From Streptosporangium minutum (GTDB lineage Bacteria; Actinomycetota; Actinomycetes; Streptosporangiales; Streptosporangiaceae), in NCBI RefSeq assembly GCF_002149035.1, contig NZ_NGFP01000007.1, forward strand, positions 18,649 to 82,648: a DNA stretch of 64,000 nucleotides. The letters are read 5' to 3'. The translations under genes were made by a program, and so were the position numbers. The notes beneath the pieces were generated by a model. That model was given only the letters and a program-made list of their open reading frames with translations. It made no database searches and was not told where the DNA came from. Positions 1-10,722 of the stretch are shown here, in pieces (position 1 is the stretch's first letter; each line of letters opens with the position of its first letter).

Positions 1-942
1 GTCGAGCGGATGGCCCGACAGGTCCACGCCGAGGATCCCCGAGAGCTGCCGCACGCCGTACTCGGGGATGATCAGCTCTTCGAGCTCCTTCTCCAGCAGG
101 AGCGCCTCCCGCTCGGTGGAGCCGATGATCGGCGAGATGCCGGGGAGGATCAGCAGCTCGTCTCCGCGCCTGCCGTACCGGCCGAGACGGGATTTGAGGT
201 CGGCGTAGAACTCCCGGCCCTCCTGGAGGGTCTGCTGCGCGGTGAACACGGCCTCGGCGAAGCGGGCGGCGAACTCCTTGCCGTCCTCGGAGGACCCGGC
301 CTGGACCAGCAGGGGGTGGCCCTGCGGGGGGCGGGAGGTGTTCAGCGGGCCTCGTACCCGGAAGTGGTGGCCGACGTGGTCGAGGGCGTGGATCCTGGTG
401 GTGTCGGCGTAGTCCCCGCTACGGCGGTCGCCCAGGATCGCCCCGTCCTCCCAGCTGTCCCAGAGCTTGGTGACGACCTCCAGGAACTCGGCGGCGCGGT
501 CGTAGCGGTCCCTGTGGGCGGGGCGTTCGACGCCGAAGTTGTGCGCCTCGGCCTCGCTCGCGGAGGTGACGATGTTCCAGCCGGCCCGGCCGCCGCTGAT
601 GTGGTCCAGCGAGGCGAACTTGCGGGCCACGTGGAACGGCTCGTTGTAGGTGGTGGAGACCGTCGCGATCAGGCCGATGTGCTCGGTCACGGTGGCCAGC
701 GCCGCCAGCAGCGTGAGTGGCTCCAGCCCGCCGAGCGCGTTGTGCCCGACGTCGCCCCACAGGGCCAGGCCGTCGGCGAGGAAGACCGAGTCGAGCCTGC
801 CGCGCTCGGCGATCCGGGCGAGCTCCTGGTAGTGCCGGACGTCGGCGATCCTGGCGGGTTCGGCGCGCGGGTGCCGCCAGGCGGCCTCGTGGTGGCCGAC
901 GCCCATCAGGAAGGCGTTCAGATGCAGTTTCCGGGTGGCCAT
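1..942 (-). CDS. LLM-class FMN-dependent monooxygenase (partial, runs off the left edge)
   Basis: This leftward frame starts at the ATG at 942 and is still open at base 1, so only the first ~314 residues are present. It begins MATRKLHLNAFLMGVGHH and contains the typical NtaA/SnaA/DszA segments: a HISGGRAGWNIVTS motif and a later stretch describing a strand-helix TIM barrel. Family members use FMNH2 from a separate reductase to oxidise sulfonates, nitrilotriacetate or similar substrates. Its ATG overlaps the TGA stop of the permease by one base (TGATG), which implies translational coupling as the last gene seen in the ABC transporter operon. That context suggests the transported compound is its substrate, probably an organosulfur or chelating acid; the exact substrate cannot be read from sequence. 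Confidence 0.85.
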   Translation of the reverse strand, partial: MATRKLHLNAFLMGVGHHEAAWRHPRAEPARIADVRHYQELARIAERGRLDSVFLADGLALWGDVGHNALGGLEPLTLLAALATVTEHIGLIATVSTTYNEPFHVARKFASLDHISGGRAGWNIVTSASEAEAHNFGVERPAHRDRYDRAAEFLEVVTKLWDSWEDGAILGDRRSGDYADTTRIHALDHVGHHFRVRGPLNTSRPPQGHPLLVQAGSSEDGKEFAARFAEAVFTAQQTLQEGREFYADLKSRLGRYGRRGDELLILPGISPIIGSTEREALLLEKELEELIIPEYGVRQLSGILGVDLSGHPLD

Positions 943-1752
943 CAGGTGGTCCTCCACGTCGAGAAGCGGCGCTCCAGACGGACGAGGAGCTGGTTGAAGA
1001 GCAGTCCGAGCACGGAGATCGTGAGGATCCCGGCATACATGTCGGGCACCCGGAAGTTGAACTGGGCGTAGGTGATCAGGTAGCCCAGGCCGGCCTTGGC
1101 GCCGACCATCTCGGCGGCGACCAGCACGAGGATCGAGTAGGCCCCGGCGAGCCGGATGCCGGTGAAGATCGTGGGCACCGCGGCCGGGAGGATCACCTTC
1201 TGGAACAGCCGGACCGGGTGGAGTCCCATCGACCGGGCCGACTTGATCAGCAGGGGGTCCACGCTCTTCACCCCGGCGACCGTGTTGAGCAGGATCGGCC
1301 AGGCGCAGGCGTACAGGATGATCGAGATCTTGGAGGTCTCGCCGAGCCCGAGGACCAGCACGAACACCGGGAGCAGGGCGAGCGCCGCGGTGTTGCGGAA
1401 CAGTTCGAGCACCGGGTTGAGCAGGTCGGCCACCGGCTCGTACCAGCCGATCAGCAGGCCGAGGGGGATGGCCGCGGCGATCGCCAGGGCGAACCCGGCC
1501 AGGGACCTGATCAGGCTGGCCTGGGTGTGGTCGAGCAGCTCCCCGGACAGGAGCAGGTCCCACCAGGCCGCCAGGACCTCTGACAGCGGCGTCAGGAAGG
1601 TGGGGTCCACCACACGCAGGCGGGGCAGGCCCTCCCAGAGCGCGGCGAGCACGCCCAGGGCGGCGACGCGCCGGCCCGCCGTCGCGGCCAGGCGTCCCAG
1701 GCCGGCGGGGACGCCGGTCGGGAGACCGGCGGCGGTGACGCCGGTCGAGAGG

Positions 1753-2543
<791 letters not shown>

Positions 2544-2547
<4 letters not shown>

Positions 2548-3554
2548 CGGGTGCCTCCGAACGGGTTGTAGGCATTGGTGAAGAGGTCCTCGGCCCTGAC
2601 CTGCCCCTTCTTGATCTCGCCCTCGCGCTCCAGCCAGTCGACCCAGGTCTGGAACTCCCCGGCGTCGATCACACCGCCCTTGTTGGCCACCCCGCTGCTC
2701 TTCCAGAACGCGACGGCGGTGGTGTCCTCGTTCCGCTTCCGCTTGGCGATGATCTCTTTCGCCTTGGCGACGACCTCTTCGCGGGAGCGTGTCTGGGTCC
2801 ACTCGACGGCCTTGGCGAAGGCTGCGACGAACTTCTTCGTGGTGTTCGGGTTCCGCTCGATGAACCGCTCGGTGAGCACGACGCTCCCGGCGGTGAAGGG
2901 GCCGAACAGGTCGACGTCCTTGAAGAGCGGGCGGATCCCGCCGCGCAGCAGCGCCTTGTCGCGGAGGATGCCGCTCAGCGCGGCCACGTCGATCCGGCCC
3001 TGGCGGAGCGCCTGCTCGGTGTTGACCGGCGGCACGACGACCAGTTCGACCTGCTTGATCTCATCGGGGGTCAGGCCGCCGCGCTTGAGGTACTCCTTGA
3101 GCACCGCCTCCAGGTGGGCGCCCAGGGTGTTGACCCCGATCTTCTTGCCGACCAGGTCGCGCGGGCCCCTGATCGGCGAGCCGTCGGCCACGAAGTAGCC
3201 GATGTAGCTGTCCTTGTCGCTGCCGTAGTAGCCGATCACGGCCTTGATCGGGGCCCTGGCCGCGGCCAGCTTGACGATGGCGCCGTTGAAGGCGCCGCCG
3301 AAGTCGGTCTGGCCGGTGGCCGCGGCCTGGATGTCCTGAGGACCGGAGATCGTGTTGCCGATCCACTTGAGCTTGACGGGGCCGAGGTAGCCGAGCTCCT
3401 CGGCGAACTCGGGGAAGGTGACGGCGCCGGCGCTGCCCTGGTAGCGGAGCTCCAGGGTCTCGGGGCCGCCGGGTCCGGCGGCGGCCCGCGCGCCGCAGGC
3501 GGTGAGGAGCCCCACCAGCAGCACGGAGAGGGGGACATGTCTGAGCTTGATCAC
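2544..3554 (-). CDS. ABC transporter substrate-binding lipoprotein, SsuA/NrtA-like
   Basis: A secreted lipoprotein that captures the substrate for the importer encoded downstream. I start it at the GTG at 3554 because the protein then begins with a normal lipoprotein signal (VIKLRHVPLSVLLVGLLTAC, lipobox LTAC, Cys 20) and an AGGA ribosome-binding site lies ~8-10 bases upstream. A longer frame to 3647 would add 31 residues without signal character. The mature part has the two-lobed periplasmic-binding fold of the sulfonate/nitrate class (for example VVVPPVNTEQALRQGRIDVA). It is the first gene of the leftward operon and has a clear promoter about 120 bases upstream. Confidence 0.88.
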
Positions 3555-3676
3555 GAGTGGCGTCCTGAGGAATGGGGGGGACGGTGGAGTCGGTTCGTGA
3601 TCACGGACACTGGGCGCTGGACACGCGACAGAAGTCGACATGCGCACAACGGGTCAGATAGAGGCCCATACCGGAG

Positions 3677-3705
3677 AAGTTACGCACGGCTCGGCGCTAA
3701 GTCAA
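3677..3705 (-). promoter_or_regulatory. Sigma-70-type promoter of the ABC transporter operon
   Basis: On the minus strand TTGACT (3705-3700) and TAACTT (3682-3677) are separated by exactly 17 bases. Both match the vegetative consensus well, and the site lies 123 bases upstream of the binding-protein start. The sequence upstream of the -35 box is AT-rich for this genome. Confidence 0.7.
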
Positions 3706-3767
3706 TATTTCCTACTTGTTTTGCATGAAATACTCTGGAAGGAATCGACACCCGACCCCACCAGGGA

Positions 3768-4814
3768 TTACACGGGAAACCACAGGTCGGGCTCGCCGGC
3801 GACCCGGCGCAGCCGGCCCCTGGCCTCCAGCCAGACCAGGTGGGCCAGCGTCTCGTTGTTCGCCCCCCGGCGCATGAACGGCGGGATCGTCTCCCACGGG
3901 CGCGCCCACCTCAGCCCGGTCGCCGCGTCCCAGCAGGTGACCCCGTCCCCCGCGCCGACCACCGCCTCGATCTCGGCGAGCCGCTCCTCGTGGTGGGCGA
4001 TCACGTGGTCGACCCGGTCGGCCAGCTCCAGGAACCGGTACTCGTGCGCGGGCAGCACCTCGTCCACGTCGAATTTGCGCACCGCCGCCAGCGCCTCGAG
4101 GTAGTCGGCGAGCGGGTTGGGCGCGGACTGCGGATGGACCGCCACGATGGGCGTGATCCGGGGGAGCACGTGGTCGCCGGAGAACAGCAGCCGCCGCTCC
4201 TGCTCGACGAAGCACACGTGCCCCGGCGAGTGACCGGGGGTCCAGACCGCCCGCAGGTCCCAGCCGGGCAGGCCGAGGAGGTCGCCGTCCTCGATCAACC
4301 GGTCGGGCCTGGCCATGGTCACGTAGTGCCGGAGCATCGCCGAGGCCCCGGCCAGCTCGTCCAGCAGGGGCGACGGCACCCCGGACCGCACCAGCAGCAG
4401 GCGCTCCCGCGCCACCAGGTCGTCGATTCCGGCCTCGTCGTAGCGGTCGCGCAGCAGCCGGGAATCCGCCGGGTGCAGCCCGATCCAGGCGCCCGACACC
4501 TCGCGGATCCGTCCGGCCAGCCCGTAGTGGTCGGGGTGGATGTGGGTGACCAGGACGGCCTTGACGTCGGTCACCTCGTATCCGGCGGCCCCGAGCCCGG
4601 CGGCCAGTGCCCCGTACGCCTCGTCGGTGTCCCACCCCGCGTCCACGATCGCCACCCCGTCGGGGAGTTCGAGGGCGTAGACCAGCACGTAGCGGAGAGA
4701 ATCGATCGGGATCGGCACCGGGATCGACCAGAGCCCCGGCCGCACCCGTTCCACCTCGGGAAACCCTCCGCCTCTCCATGCCGCGCGCTGTGCCTCGTCC
4801 GCCGCCGTCACCAT
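3768..4814 (-). CDS. Metallo-beta-lactamase-fold hydrolase
   Basis: A 348-residue zinc hydrolase. The metal-binding motif THIHPDHYG falls at residues 90-98 (His91, His93, Asp95, His96), followed by a further metal ligand in GHSPGHVCF and GDHVLPRI. The overall length and the C-terminal helical region (EEVLPAHEYRF, then a ~90-residue winged-helix-like tail) resemble the LACTB2/glyoxalase-II-like branch that cleaves thioesters or acyl groups, rather than a true beta-lactamase. It has its own start at 4814 and points away from the reductase gene at 4895, leaving an 80-base divergent promoter region. The substrate is not known. Confidence 0.88.
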   Translation of the reverse strand: MVTAADEAQRAAWRGGGFPEVERVRPGLWSIPVPIPIDSLRYVLVYALELPDGVAIVDAGWDTDEAYGALAAGLGAAGYEVTDVKAVLVTHIHPDHYGLAGRIREVSGAWIGLHPADSRLLRDRYDEAGIDDLVARERLLLVRSGVPSPLLDELAGASAMLRHYVTMARPDRLIEDGDLLGLPGWDLRAVWTPGHSPGHVCFVEQERRLLFSGDHVLPRITPIVAVHPQSAPNPLADYLEALAAVRKFDVDEVLPAHEYRFLELADRVDHVIAHHEERLAEIEAVVGAGDGVTCWDAATGLRWARPWETIPPFMRRGANNETLAHLVWLEARGRLRRVAGEPDLWFPV

Positions 4815-4894
4815 GTCCCCGGCTCCCTTCGTCGCCCCGCATTCTGCCCCCTGAACCGAATCATGTTCTACTCGGGGTGGCGTACCGTCGATCC

Positions 4895-5788
4895 ATGAAG
4901 CTGGGACGCGAGATCTCCGAGGGCGGACGCTTCGTGCGGCAGCCGAACCGGTTCACGGAGCGGATCGAGGAGGGCGGCGAGCACCCGCCCGAGCCCGGCC
5001 GCTACCGGCTCTACGCCTCCTACGCCTGCCCCTGGGCGCACCGCTCGCTCATCGTGCGCGAGCTGCTCGGCCTCCAGGACGCCGTCGGCGTGACGATCGT
5101 GGACCCGATCAGGGACGAGAAGGGCTGGCGGATCCCCGGCGGCGACCCGGTCACCGGCGTGGAGTACCTCTCGGAGCTCTACCTGGCCTCCGATCCCGGC
5201 TACCAGGGCCGCTACACCGTGCCCTGCGTCTGGGACGTCACCGCCGGACGGCTCGTCACCAACGACTATCCGCAGATCACCCTCACGCTGGAGACCGCCT
5301 TCGCGCCGTGGCACGCCGAGGGCGCGCCCGACCTCTACCCGGCCGCGCTGCGCGGGGAGATCGACGCGCTGAACGAGGTGATCTTCGACGGGCTCAACAA
5401 CGGCGTCTACCGGGCCGGGTTCGCCACCTCCCAGGAGGCCTACGACGAGGCGGTCACCAAGGTCTTCGACACCCTCGACCTGCTGGAGGAGCGGCTCGCC
5501 ACCCGCGACCACCTGCACGGCGACGCGCTCACCGAGAGCGACGTGCGGCTCTACCCGACGCTCGCCAGGTTCGACGCGGTCTACCACTCCCACTTCAAGT
5601 GCGCGGTCCGGCGGCTGACCGACTATCCGGTGCTGTGGGCCTACGCCCGGCGCCTGTACGCGATCCCGGCGTTCCGCGACACGACCGACTTCGACCACAT
5701 CAAGCGGCACTACTTCATGACGCAGACCAACATCAACCCGAGCCGGATCGTGCCGCGCGGCCCGGAGCTCGACTGGACGGCCGGCTGA
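4895..5788 (+). CDS. Glutathionyl-hydroquinone-reductase-like (Xi-class GST, YqjG/ECM4 family) protein
   Basis: A 297-residue cytosolic thioredoxin-fold transferase. The active-site motif ASYACPWAHRS places the catalytic Cys at residue 45, followed by the GST C-terminal helical domain (ESDVRLYPTLARFDAVY around 225-240). In other bacteria this family reduces glutathionyl-hydroquinones. Actinobacteria of this kind use mycothiol instead of glutathione, so a mycothiol-conjugate substrate is an inference. The start is the ATG at 4895: a TACCGT -10 box ends six bases upstream, so the message is probably leaderless. Longer upstream extension overlaps the divergent hydrolase gene and is rejected. Confidence 0.88.
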   Translation: MKLGREISEGGRFVRQPNRFTERIEEGGEHPPEPGRYRLYASYACPWAHRSLIVRELLGLQDAVGVTIVDPIRDEKGWRIPGGDPVTGVEYLSELYLASDPGYQGRYTVPCVWDVTAGRLVTNDYPQITLTLETAFAPWHAEGAPDLYPAALRGEIDALNEVIFDGLNNGVYRAGFATSQEAYDEAVTKVFDTLDLLEERLATRDHLHGDALTESDVRLYPTLARFDAVYHSHFKCAVRRLTDYPVLWAYARRLYAIPAFRDTTDFDHIKRHYFMTQTNINPSRIVPRGPELDWTAG

Positions 5789-5800
5789 CGGTCCCGGCGG

Positions 5801-5876
5801 GCGCCTCGATGCGCACGGCTCCTCCCTGGCCGAGGCGGGCGCCTCGATGCGCACGGCTCCTTCCTGGCCGAAGGGT
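5801..5876. repeat. Two tandem copies of a 38-bp unit
   Basis: GCGCCTCGATGCGCACGGCT begins at 5801 and again at 5839, and the copies continue with nearly identical sequence (one T/C change). The repeat fills the gap between the reductase gene and the next gene and contains no open reading frame of note. Confidence 0.85.
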
Positions 5877-5899
5877 GTGCAAGGCCTAAGCTGAGGGGT

Positions 5900-6565
5900 G
5901 TGATTGAGGACATCTGGGTGGACCCCGCCGTAACGGCGCTCAGACCGGACTTCGCGGTCCTGGCCATGGGCGTGTACGGCCTGCGCAACGGACCGACCGA
6001 CGACAGGTCCCGGGCCTGGCTGGCCGGGGCGGCCGACGGCGCGGTGAGCGCCGAGGACCCGAAGGTCGAGGCGTGGCGGGAGGCCTACCGGGCCTTCGGG
6101 GCGAAGCCGCAGCGGACCAGACCGTCGGTGGACGCGCTGGTCAGGCGGATGCCGCTGCCGGAGATCAACCTGGTGGTCGACGCCTACAACGCGATCAGCG
6201 TCAGGCACGGGCTGCCGATCGGCGGGGAGGACCTGGCCCACTACGAGGGGACGGCCCGGCTGATCCGCGCCACGGGCGAGGAGCCGTTCGAGGTCGTCGA
6301 GAAGGGCGAGCCCGGCGTCGACCACCCGGAGATCGGCGAGGTGGTCTGGCGCGACGACAGGGGCGCCACCTGCCGGCGCTGGAACTGGCGGCAGTGCGTG
6401 CGCACCCGGATCACCGAGGAGACCGTCGACGCGCTGTTCCTGCTGGAGCGGCTGGCGCCGATGTCGCTGGAGGAACTGAGCGCGGCGGGGGACGAACTGG
6501 TCGAGTCGCTCAAGGTCGTCACTCCGGGCATCCGGGTCGAGTCACGGCTCATAGCGCATGGGTGA
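5900..6565 (+). CDS. B3/B4 (PheT-like tRNA-binding fold) domain protein
   Basis: A 221-residue protein of the B3/B4 family, the fold found inside the beta subunit of phenylalanyl-tRNA synthetase. Recognisable conserved stretches are AYRAFGAKPQRTRPSVDALVRR (written here only in part), LPEINLVVDAYNAIS and GGEDL. Stand-alone members are thought to edit or bind mischarged tRNAs or to act in amino-acid metabolism, but the function is not established. The start is the GTG at 5900. A TAAGCT -10 box ends seven bases upstream, so a leaderless transcript is likely. It sits alone between the reductase gene and kgd. Confidence 0.8.
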   Translation: MIEDIWVDPAVTALRPDFAVLAMGVYGLRNGPTDDRSRAWLAGAADGAVSAEDPKVEAWREAYRAFGAKPQRTRPSVDALVRRMPLPEINLVVDAYNAISVRHGLPIGGEDLAHYEGTARLIRATGEEPFEVVEKGEPGVDHPEIGEVVWRDDRGATCRRWNWRQCVRTRITEETVDALFLLERLAPMSLEELSAAGDELVESLKVVTPGIRVESRLIAHG

Positions 6566-6735
6566 CCGGGCCCACATCCCCCATATAGACCCCCCGGGGG
6601 TGACTGTTTTGGACTGTGCTGGGAGGATCGGGCGGCGAGCTGCGGCCAGACTGGCGCAGGTCCGGGTCCAGGCGAGTAGCCTTGGACAGGTTCTCTATCA
6701 TCAACGCCGATCTGCGGAAGAGGGCGATTTCCGCC

Positions 6736-9700
6736 GTGTCGTCTGAGTCGTCGCGGACAAACCCGCTGGCAGCCTTTGGTCAAAACGAATGGCTTGTCGA
6801 CGAGCTGTACCAGAAGTACCTCCAGGATCCCGAGTCTGTGGACCGTGCCTGGTGGAACTTCTTCGCTGACTACACCCCTGATTCCGGGTCCGGCAGAGCC
6901 GCGCCCCCGGGGGCGGCCAAAGCCGCGCCCGCCACTCCAACCCCGGCTGCGGCTCCGGCGACCCCGGCCGCCGCACCGGTGACCACCGCGCCGAAGGCCA
7001 AGGCCACCCCGGCGGACAAGCCCAAGCAGGAGACGCAGTTGCCCGCCGGTGCCGAGGAAGTCCGACTGCGCGGCGCCGCCGCCAGGACGGCTGCCAACAT
7101 GGAGGCCAGCCTCGAGGTCCCGACGGCCACCAGCGTGCGCGCGGTCCCGGCGAAGCTGCTCATCGACAACCGCATCGTGATCAACAACCACCTGTCCCGC
7201 GGTCGCGGCGGCAAGGTCTCGTTCACGCACCTGATCGGTTACGCGGTCATCAAGGCCCTCAAGGCCCTGCCGGAGATGAACCACTCCTACGCCGAGGCCG
7301 ACGGCAAGCCCGTGCTGGTCAAGCCGGAGCACGTCAACCTCGGCCTGGCCATCGACGTCGCCAAGAGCGACGGCACCCGTCAGCTCCTGGTGCCGTCGAT
7401 CAAGGCGACGGAGGGCATGGACTTCCGCCAGTTCTGGGTGGCGTACGAGGAGGTCGTGCGCAAGGCCAGGGCCGGCAAGCTCGGCGTCGACGACTTCTCC
7501 GGCACCACGATCTCGCTGACCAACCCCGGGACGATCGGCACCGTCCACTCGGTGCCGCGTCTGATGCCGGGGCAGGGCACGATCATCGGTGTCGGTGCGA
7601 TGGAGTACCCCGCGGAGTACCAGGGCGCCTCTCCTGAGACGCTCTCCCGGCTCGCGGTGAGCAAGGTCATGACGCTCACCAGCACCTACGACCACCGGAT
7701 CATCCAGGGCGCCCAGTCGGGTGACTTCCTGCGCCAGGTCCACCGGCTCCTGCTGGGCGAGGACGGCTTCTACGACGAGATCTTCGAAGCCCTCCGGATC
7801 CCCTACGAGCCGGTCCGCTGGGTCCAGGACATCTCGACCACGCACGACGACGACGTGGCGAAGTCGGCCCGGGTCATCGAGCTGATCCACGCCTTCCGGG
7901 TCCGCGGCCACCTGATGGCCGACACCGACCCGCTGGAGTACAAGCAGCGCAAGCACCCCGACCTCGACATCAAGTCCCACGGGCTGACCCTGTGGGACCT
8001 GGAGCGCGAGTTCGCCACCGGCGGCTTCGGCGGCCGTCCGCTGATGAGGCTGCGCGAGATCCTCGGCGTGCTGCGTGACTCCTACTGCCGCACCATCGGC
8101 GTGGAGTACATGCACATGCAGAACCCCGAGGAGCGCGCCTGGATCCAGGCCCGGGTGGAGCGTCCCCACGCCAAGCCCGACCGCGAGGAGCAGCTGCGCA
8201 TCCTGGAGCGGCTCAACACCGCCGAGGCGTTCGAGACGTTCCTGCAGACCAAGTTCGTCGGCCAGAAGCGCTTCTCGCTCGAAGGCAGCGAGTCGCTGAT
8301 CCCGCTGCTCGACTCGGTGCTCTCCGCCGCCGCGGAGGAGAACCTCGACGAGTCCGTCATCGGCATGGCCCACCGCGGCCGCCTCAACGTGCTGGCCAAC
8401 ATCGTGGGCAAGTCCTACGGCCAGATCTTCGGCGAGTTCGAGGGCAACATCGACCCGCGGACGGCGCACGGCTCCGGCGACGTCAAGTACCACCTGGGCG
8501 CCACCGGTGACTTCGTCTCACCCGACGGCAGCAAGCTCAAGACCTCGGTCGTGGCCAACCCCTCGCACCTTGAGACGGTGGACCCGGTCCTGGAGGGCGT
8601 GGTCCGCGCCAAGCAGGACCTGCTGGAGCGGGGCGAGGAGGGCTTCACGGTCCTGCCCGTGCTCGTCCACGGCGACGCCGCCTTCGCCGGTCAGGGCGTG
8701 GTGGCCGAGACGCTGAACCTGTCGCAGCTCCGCGGCTACCGCACCGGCGGCACGGTCCACATCGTGGTCAACAACCAGGTCGGCTTCACCACCTCGCCCG
8801 CGTCCTCGCGCTCCAGCGTGTACGCCACCGACGTGGCCCGGATGATCCAGGCCCCGATCCTCCACGTCAACGGGGACGACCCCGAGGCCGTGGTCCGGGT
8901 CGGGAAGCTGGCGTTCGAATACCGCCAGGCGTTCCGCAAGGACGTCGTCATCGACCTGATCTGCTACCGGCGCCGCGGCCACAACGAGTCCGACAACCCG
9001 AGCTTCACCCAGCCGCTGATGTACGACCTGATCGACGCCAAGCGCTCCACCCGCAAGCTCTACACCGAGGCGCTGATCGGCCGGGGCGACATCACGGTGG
9101 AGGAGGCCGAGGGCGCGCTCCGCGACTACCAGGCCAAGCTGGAGAACGCCTTCGCCGAGACCCGCGCGGCGTCCAAGGAGTCGACCGGCGAGTTCGCCCG
9201 CCCGGTCGACGTGGACTCCGTCATCCCCTGGTCGCACGAGGACACCCCGACGGGGATCTCCGAGGAGACCGTCAAGCGGATCGTCGACACCCAGCTCAAC
9301 CTGCCGGAGGGCTTCACGATCCATCCGCGCCTGCTGCCGGTCATCCAGCGCCGCGGGCAGATGGTCGCCGAGGACCGCATCGACTGGGGCATGGGCGAGA
9401 CCCTCGCCTTCGGGTCGCTGCTGATCGACGGCCACCCGGTCCGCCTGGTCGGTCAGGACTCCCGGCGCGGCACCTTCGTCCAGCGGCACGCCGTGCTGGT
9501 GGACCGCGTCACGGGCGAGGAGCACACCCCGCTCAAGACGTTCAACGAGGGCACCACCAAGTTCTACGTCTACGACTCGCTGCTCAGCGAGTACGCCGCG
9601 CTCGGCTTCGAGTACGGCTACAGCGTGGAGCGCCCGGAGGCCCTGGTCGCCTGGGAGGCCCAGTTCGGTGACTTCGTCAACGGCGCCCAGTCCGTGATCG

Positions 9701-10407
9701 ACGAGTACATCACCGCGGGCGAGCAGAAGTGGGGCCAGCGTTCCGGCGTCACCCTGCTGCTGCCGCACGGCTACGAGGGTCAGGGCCCGGACCACTCCTC
9801 GGCCCGCATCGAGCGCTTCCTGCAGATGTGCGCCTACGACAACATGACCGTGGCCCAGCCGACGCTGCCGGCGAACTACTTCCACCTGCTGCGCTGGCAG
9901 ACGAAGTCGAACCGGCACCGCCCGCTGGTGGTGTTCACGCCCAAGTCGCTGCTGCGGCACAAGGCGGCGGTCTCGCCGGTCAGCGAGTTCACCTCGGGCT
10001 CGTTCCGGCCGGTGCTCGGCGACACCACGGTGAACCCGGCCGAGGTGCGCAAGGTCGTGCTCTGCTCCGGCAAGATCTACTACGATCTGGCGGCGGCCCG
10101 TGACAGGCAGGGCCGGACCGACGTGGCGATCGTCCGTCTGGAGCGGCTCTACCCGTTCCCGATGAACCCGCTCGCGGCCGAGCTGGGCCGGTACGCCGAC
10201 GGCGTCGAGCTGGTGTGGGCACAGGACGAGCCGGTCAACATGGGCCCGTGGCCGTTCCTGACGCTGAAGCTGGCGGAGAACCCCGACACCTTCGGCGGGC
10301 GTCCGATCAAGCGGGTCTCCCGCAAGGCGAACTCCTCCCCCGCGACGGGCTCGCACTCCGCGCACGAGACGGAGTTGCAGCAGATGCTGGGAGAGATCTT
10401 CAGCTAG
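6736..10407 (+). CDS. kgd: Multifunctional 2-oxoglutarate metabolism enzyme (2-oxoglutarate decarboxylase/dehydrogenase E1 fused to E2 catalytic domain)
   Basis: A 1223-residue actinobacterial KGD/SucA protein, close to the ~1230 residues usual for the family. Residues ~1-40 carry the E1 N-terminal helix ([20 protein letters not shown]), followed by an Ala/Pro-rich linker. Next comes an E2-type acyltransferase domain with the catalytic DHRIIQGA motif near residue 320, and then the thiamine-diphosphate E1 domain ([16 protein letters not shown], the [11 protein letters not shown] cofactor site and NNQVGFTT). It decarboxylates 2-oxoglutarate in the TCA cycle and lacks its own lipoyl domain, as is normal here. 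I start at the GTG at 6736, where homology begins and a GGAAGAGGG ribosome-binding site precedes; the frame is open back to 6616 but that part is not conserved. Confidence 0.96.
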   Translation: MSSESSRTNPLAAFGQNEWLVDELYQKYLQDPESVDRAWWNFFADYTPDSGSGRAAPPGAAKAAPATPTPAAAPATPAAAPVTTAPKAKATPADKPKQETQLPAGAEEVRLRGAAARTAANMEASLEVPTATSVRAVPAKLLIDNRIVINNHLSRGRGGKVSFTHLIGYAVIKALKALPEMNHSYAEADGKPVLVKPEHVNLGLAIDVAKSDGTRQLLVPSIKATEGMDFRQFWVAYEEVVRKARAGKLGVDDFSGTTISLTNPGTIGTVHSVPRLMPGQGTIIGVGAMEYPAEYQGASPETLSRLAVSKVMTLTSTYDHRIIQGAQSGDFLRQVHRLLLGEDGFYDEIFEALRIPYEPVRWVQDISTTHDDDVAKSARVIELIHAFRVRGHLMADTDPLEYKQRKHPDLDIKSHGLTLWDLEREFATGGFGGRPLMRLREILGVLRDSYCRTIGVEYMHMQNPEERAWIQARVERPHAKPDREEQLRILERLNTAEAFETFLQTKFVGQKRFSLEGSESLIPLLDSVLSAAAEENLDESVIGMAHRGRLNVLANIVGKSYGQIFGEFEGNIDPRTAHGSGDVKYHLGATGDFVSPDGSKLKTSVVANPSHLETVDPVLEGVVRAKQDLLERGEEGFTVLPVLVHGDAAFAGQGVVAETLNLSQLRGYRTGGTVHIVVNNQVGFTTSPASSRSSVYATDVARMIQAPILHVNGDDPEAVVRVGKLAFEYRQAFRKDVVIDLICYRRRGHNESDNPSFTQPLMYDLIDAKRSTRKLYTEALIGRGDITVEEAEGALRDYQAKLENAFAETRAASKESTGEFARPVDVDSVIPWSHEDTPTGISEETVKRIVDTQLNLPEGFTIHPRLLPVIQRRGQMVAEDRIDWGMGETLAFGSLLIDGHPVRLVGQDSRRGTFVQRHAVLVDRVTGEEHTPLKTFNEGTTKFYVYDSLLSEYAALGFEYGYSVERPEALVAWEAQFGDFVNGAQSVIDEYITAGEQKWGQRSGVTLLLPHGYEGQGPDHSSARIERFLQMCAYDNMTVAQPTLPANYFHLLRWQTKSNRHRPLVVFTPKSLLRHKAAVSPVSEFTSGSFRPVLGDTTVNPAEVRKVVLCSGKIYYDLAAARDRQGRTDVAIVRLERLYPFPMNPLAAELGRYADGVELVWAQDEPVNMGPWPFLTLKLAENPDTFGGRPIKRVSRKANSSPATGSHSAHETELQQMLGEIFS

Positions 10408-10418
10408 GCACCACCTTC

Positions 10419-10454
10419 GGAAGTCCCCCACAGGAGCCCCTGTGGGGGACTTCC
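10419..10454 (+). terminator. Perfect 16-bp hairpin after kgd
   Basis: GGAAGTCCCCCACAGG (10419-10434) pairs perfectly with CCTGTGGGGGACTTCC (10439-10454) across a four-base loop. No T-run follows. It begins 12 bases after the kgd stop and ends 10 bases before the GAGGAG site of the next gene, so it may attenuate rather than fully stop transcription. Confidence 0.75.
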
Positions 10455-10474
10455 CCGTTACTGCGAGGAGAACG

Positions 10475-10651
10475 ATGTACTTCACCGATCGGGGCATCGA
10501 GGAGCTCGTCGAGCGCCGCGGCGAGGAGGAGGTCAACATCGTGTGGCTGGCCGAGCGGCTGCGCGAGTTCGTCGACCTGAACCCGGAGTTCGAGACCCCG
10601 GTGGAACGGCTGGCCACCTGGCTGGCCCGGCTGGACGACGAGGACGACTGA
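10475..10651 (+). CDS. DUF6104 family small protein
   Basis: A 58-residue acidic protein (MYFTDRGIEELVERRGEEEV ...) ending in LATWLARLDDEDD. Small proteins with this opening and ending are found directly downstream of kgd/sucA in many actinobacteria (from memory, DUF6104); no function is known. The ATG at 10475 has a GAGGAG ribosome-binding site four bases upstream. It is 67 bases after kgd and behind a strong hairpin, so it may be expressed from read-through. There are no membrane segments or cysteines. Confidence 0.8.
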   Translation: MYFTDRGIEELVERRGEEEVNIVWLAERLREFVDLNPEFETPVERLATWLARLDDEDD

Positions 10652-10658
10652 AGCAGTC

Positions 10659-10698
10659 GCGATATATCTTGACCTCCCCTTACGACGCGACATATCGT
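10659..10698 (+). promoter_or_regulatory. Promoter and paired operator boxes for the DUF4097-PadR operon
   Basis: TTGACC (10669-10674) and TATCGT (10693-10698), 18 bases apart, form a promoter. A near-identical ten-base box lies on each side: GCGATATATC at 10659-10668 and GCGACATATC at 10687-10696, the second overlapping the -10. AT-rich dyads of this form are typical of PadR operators, and the PadR gene is the second gene of the operon, so autorepression is inferred. An AAGGAGG ribosome-binding site follows at 10708. Confidence 0.65.
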
Positions 10699-10722
10699 GT
10701 CTTGTAGAAGGAGGTCACGAAC

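Noticed and set aside
4607..4894. N-terminal extension of the glutathionyl-hydroquinone-reductase-like gene
   Set aside because: It overlaps the divergent hydrolase gene and has no homology; ATG 4895 with a -10 box six bases upstream is better.
6589..6601. ACCCCC-C-GGGGGT palindrome before kgd as a terminator
   Set aside because: It leaves no proper loop, so a stable hairpin is weak; it may only partly terminate the B3/B4 gene.
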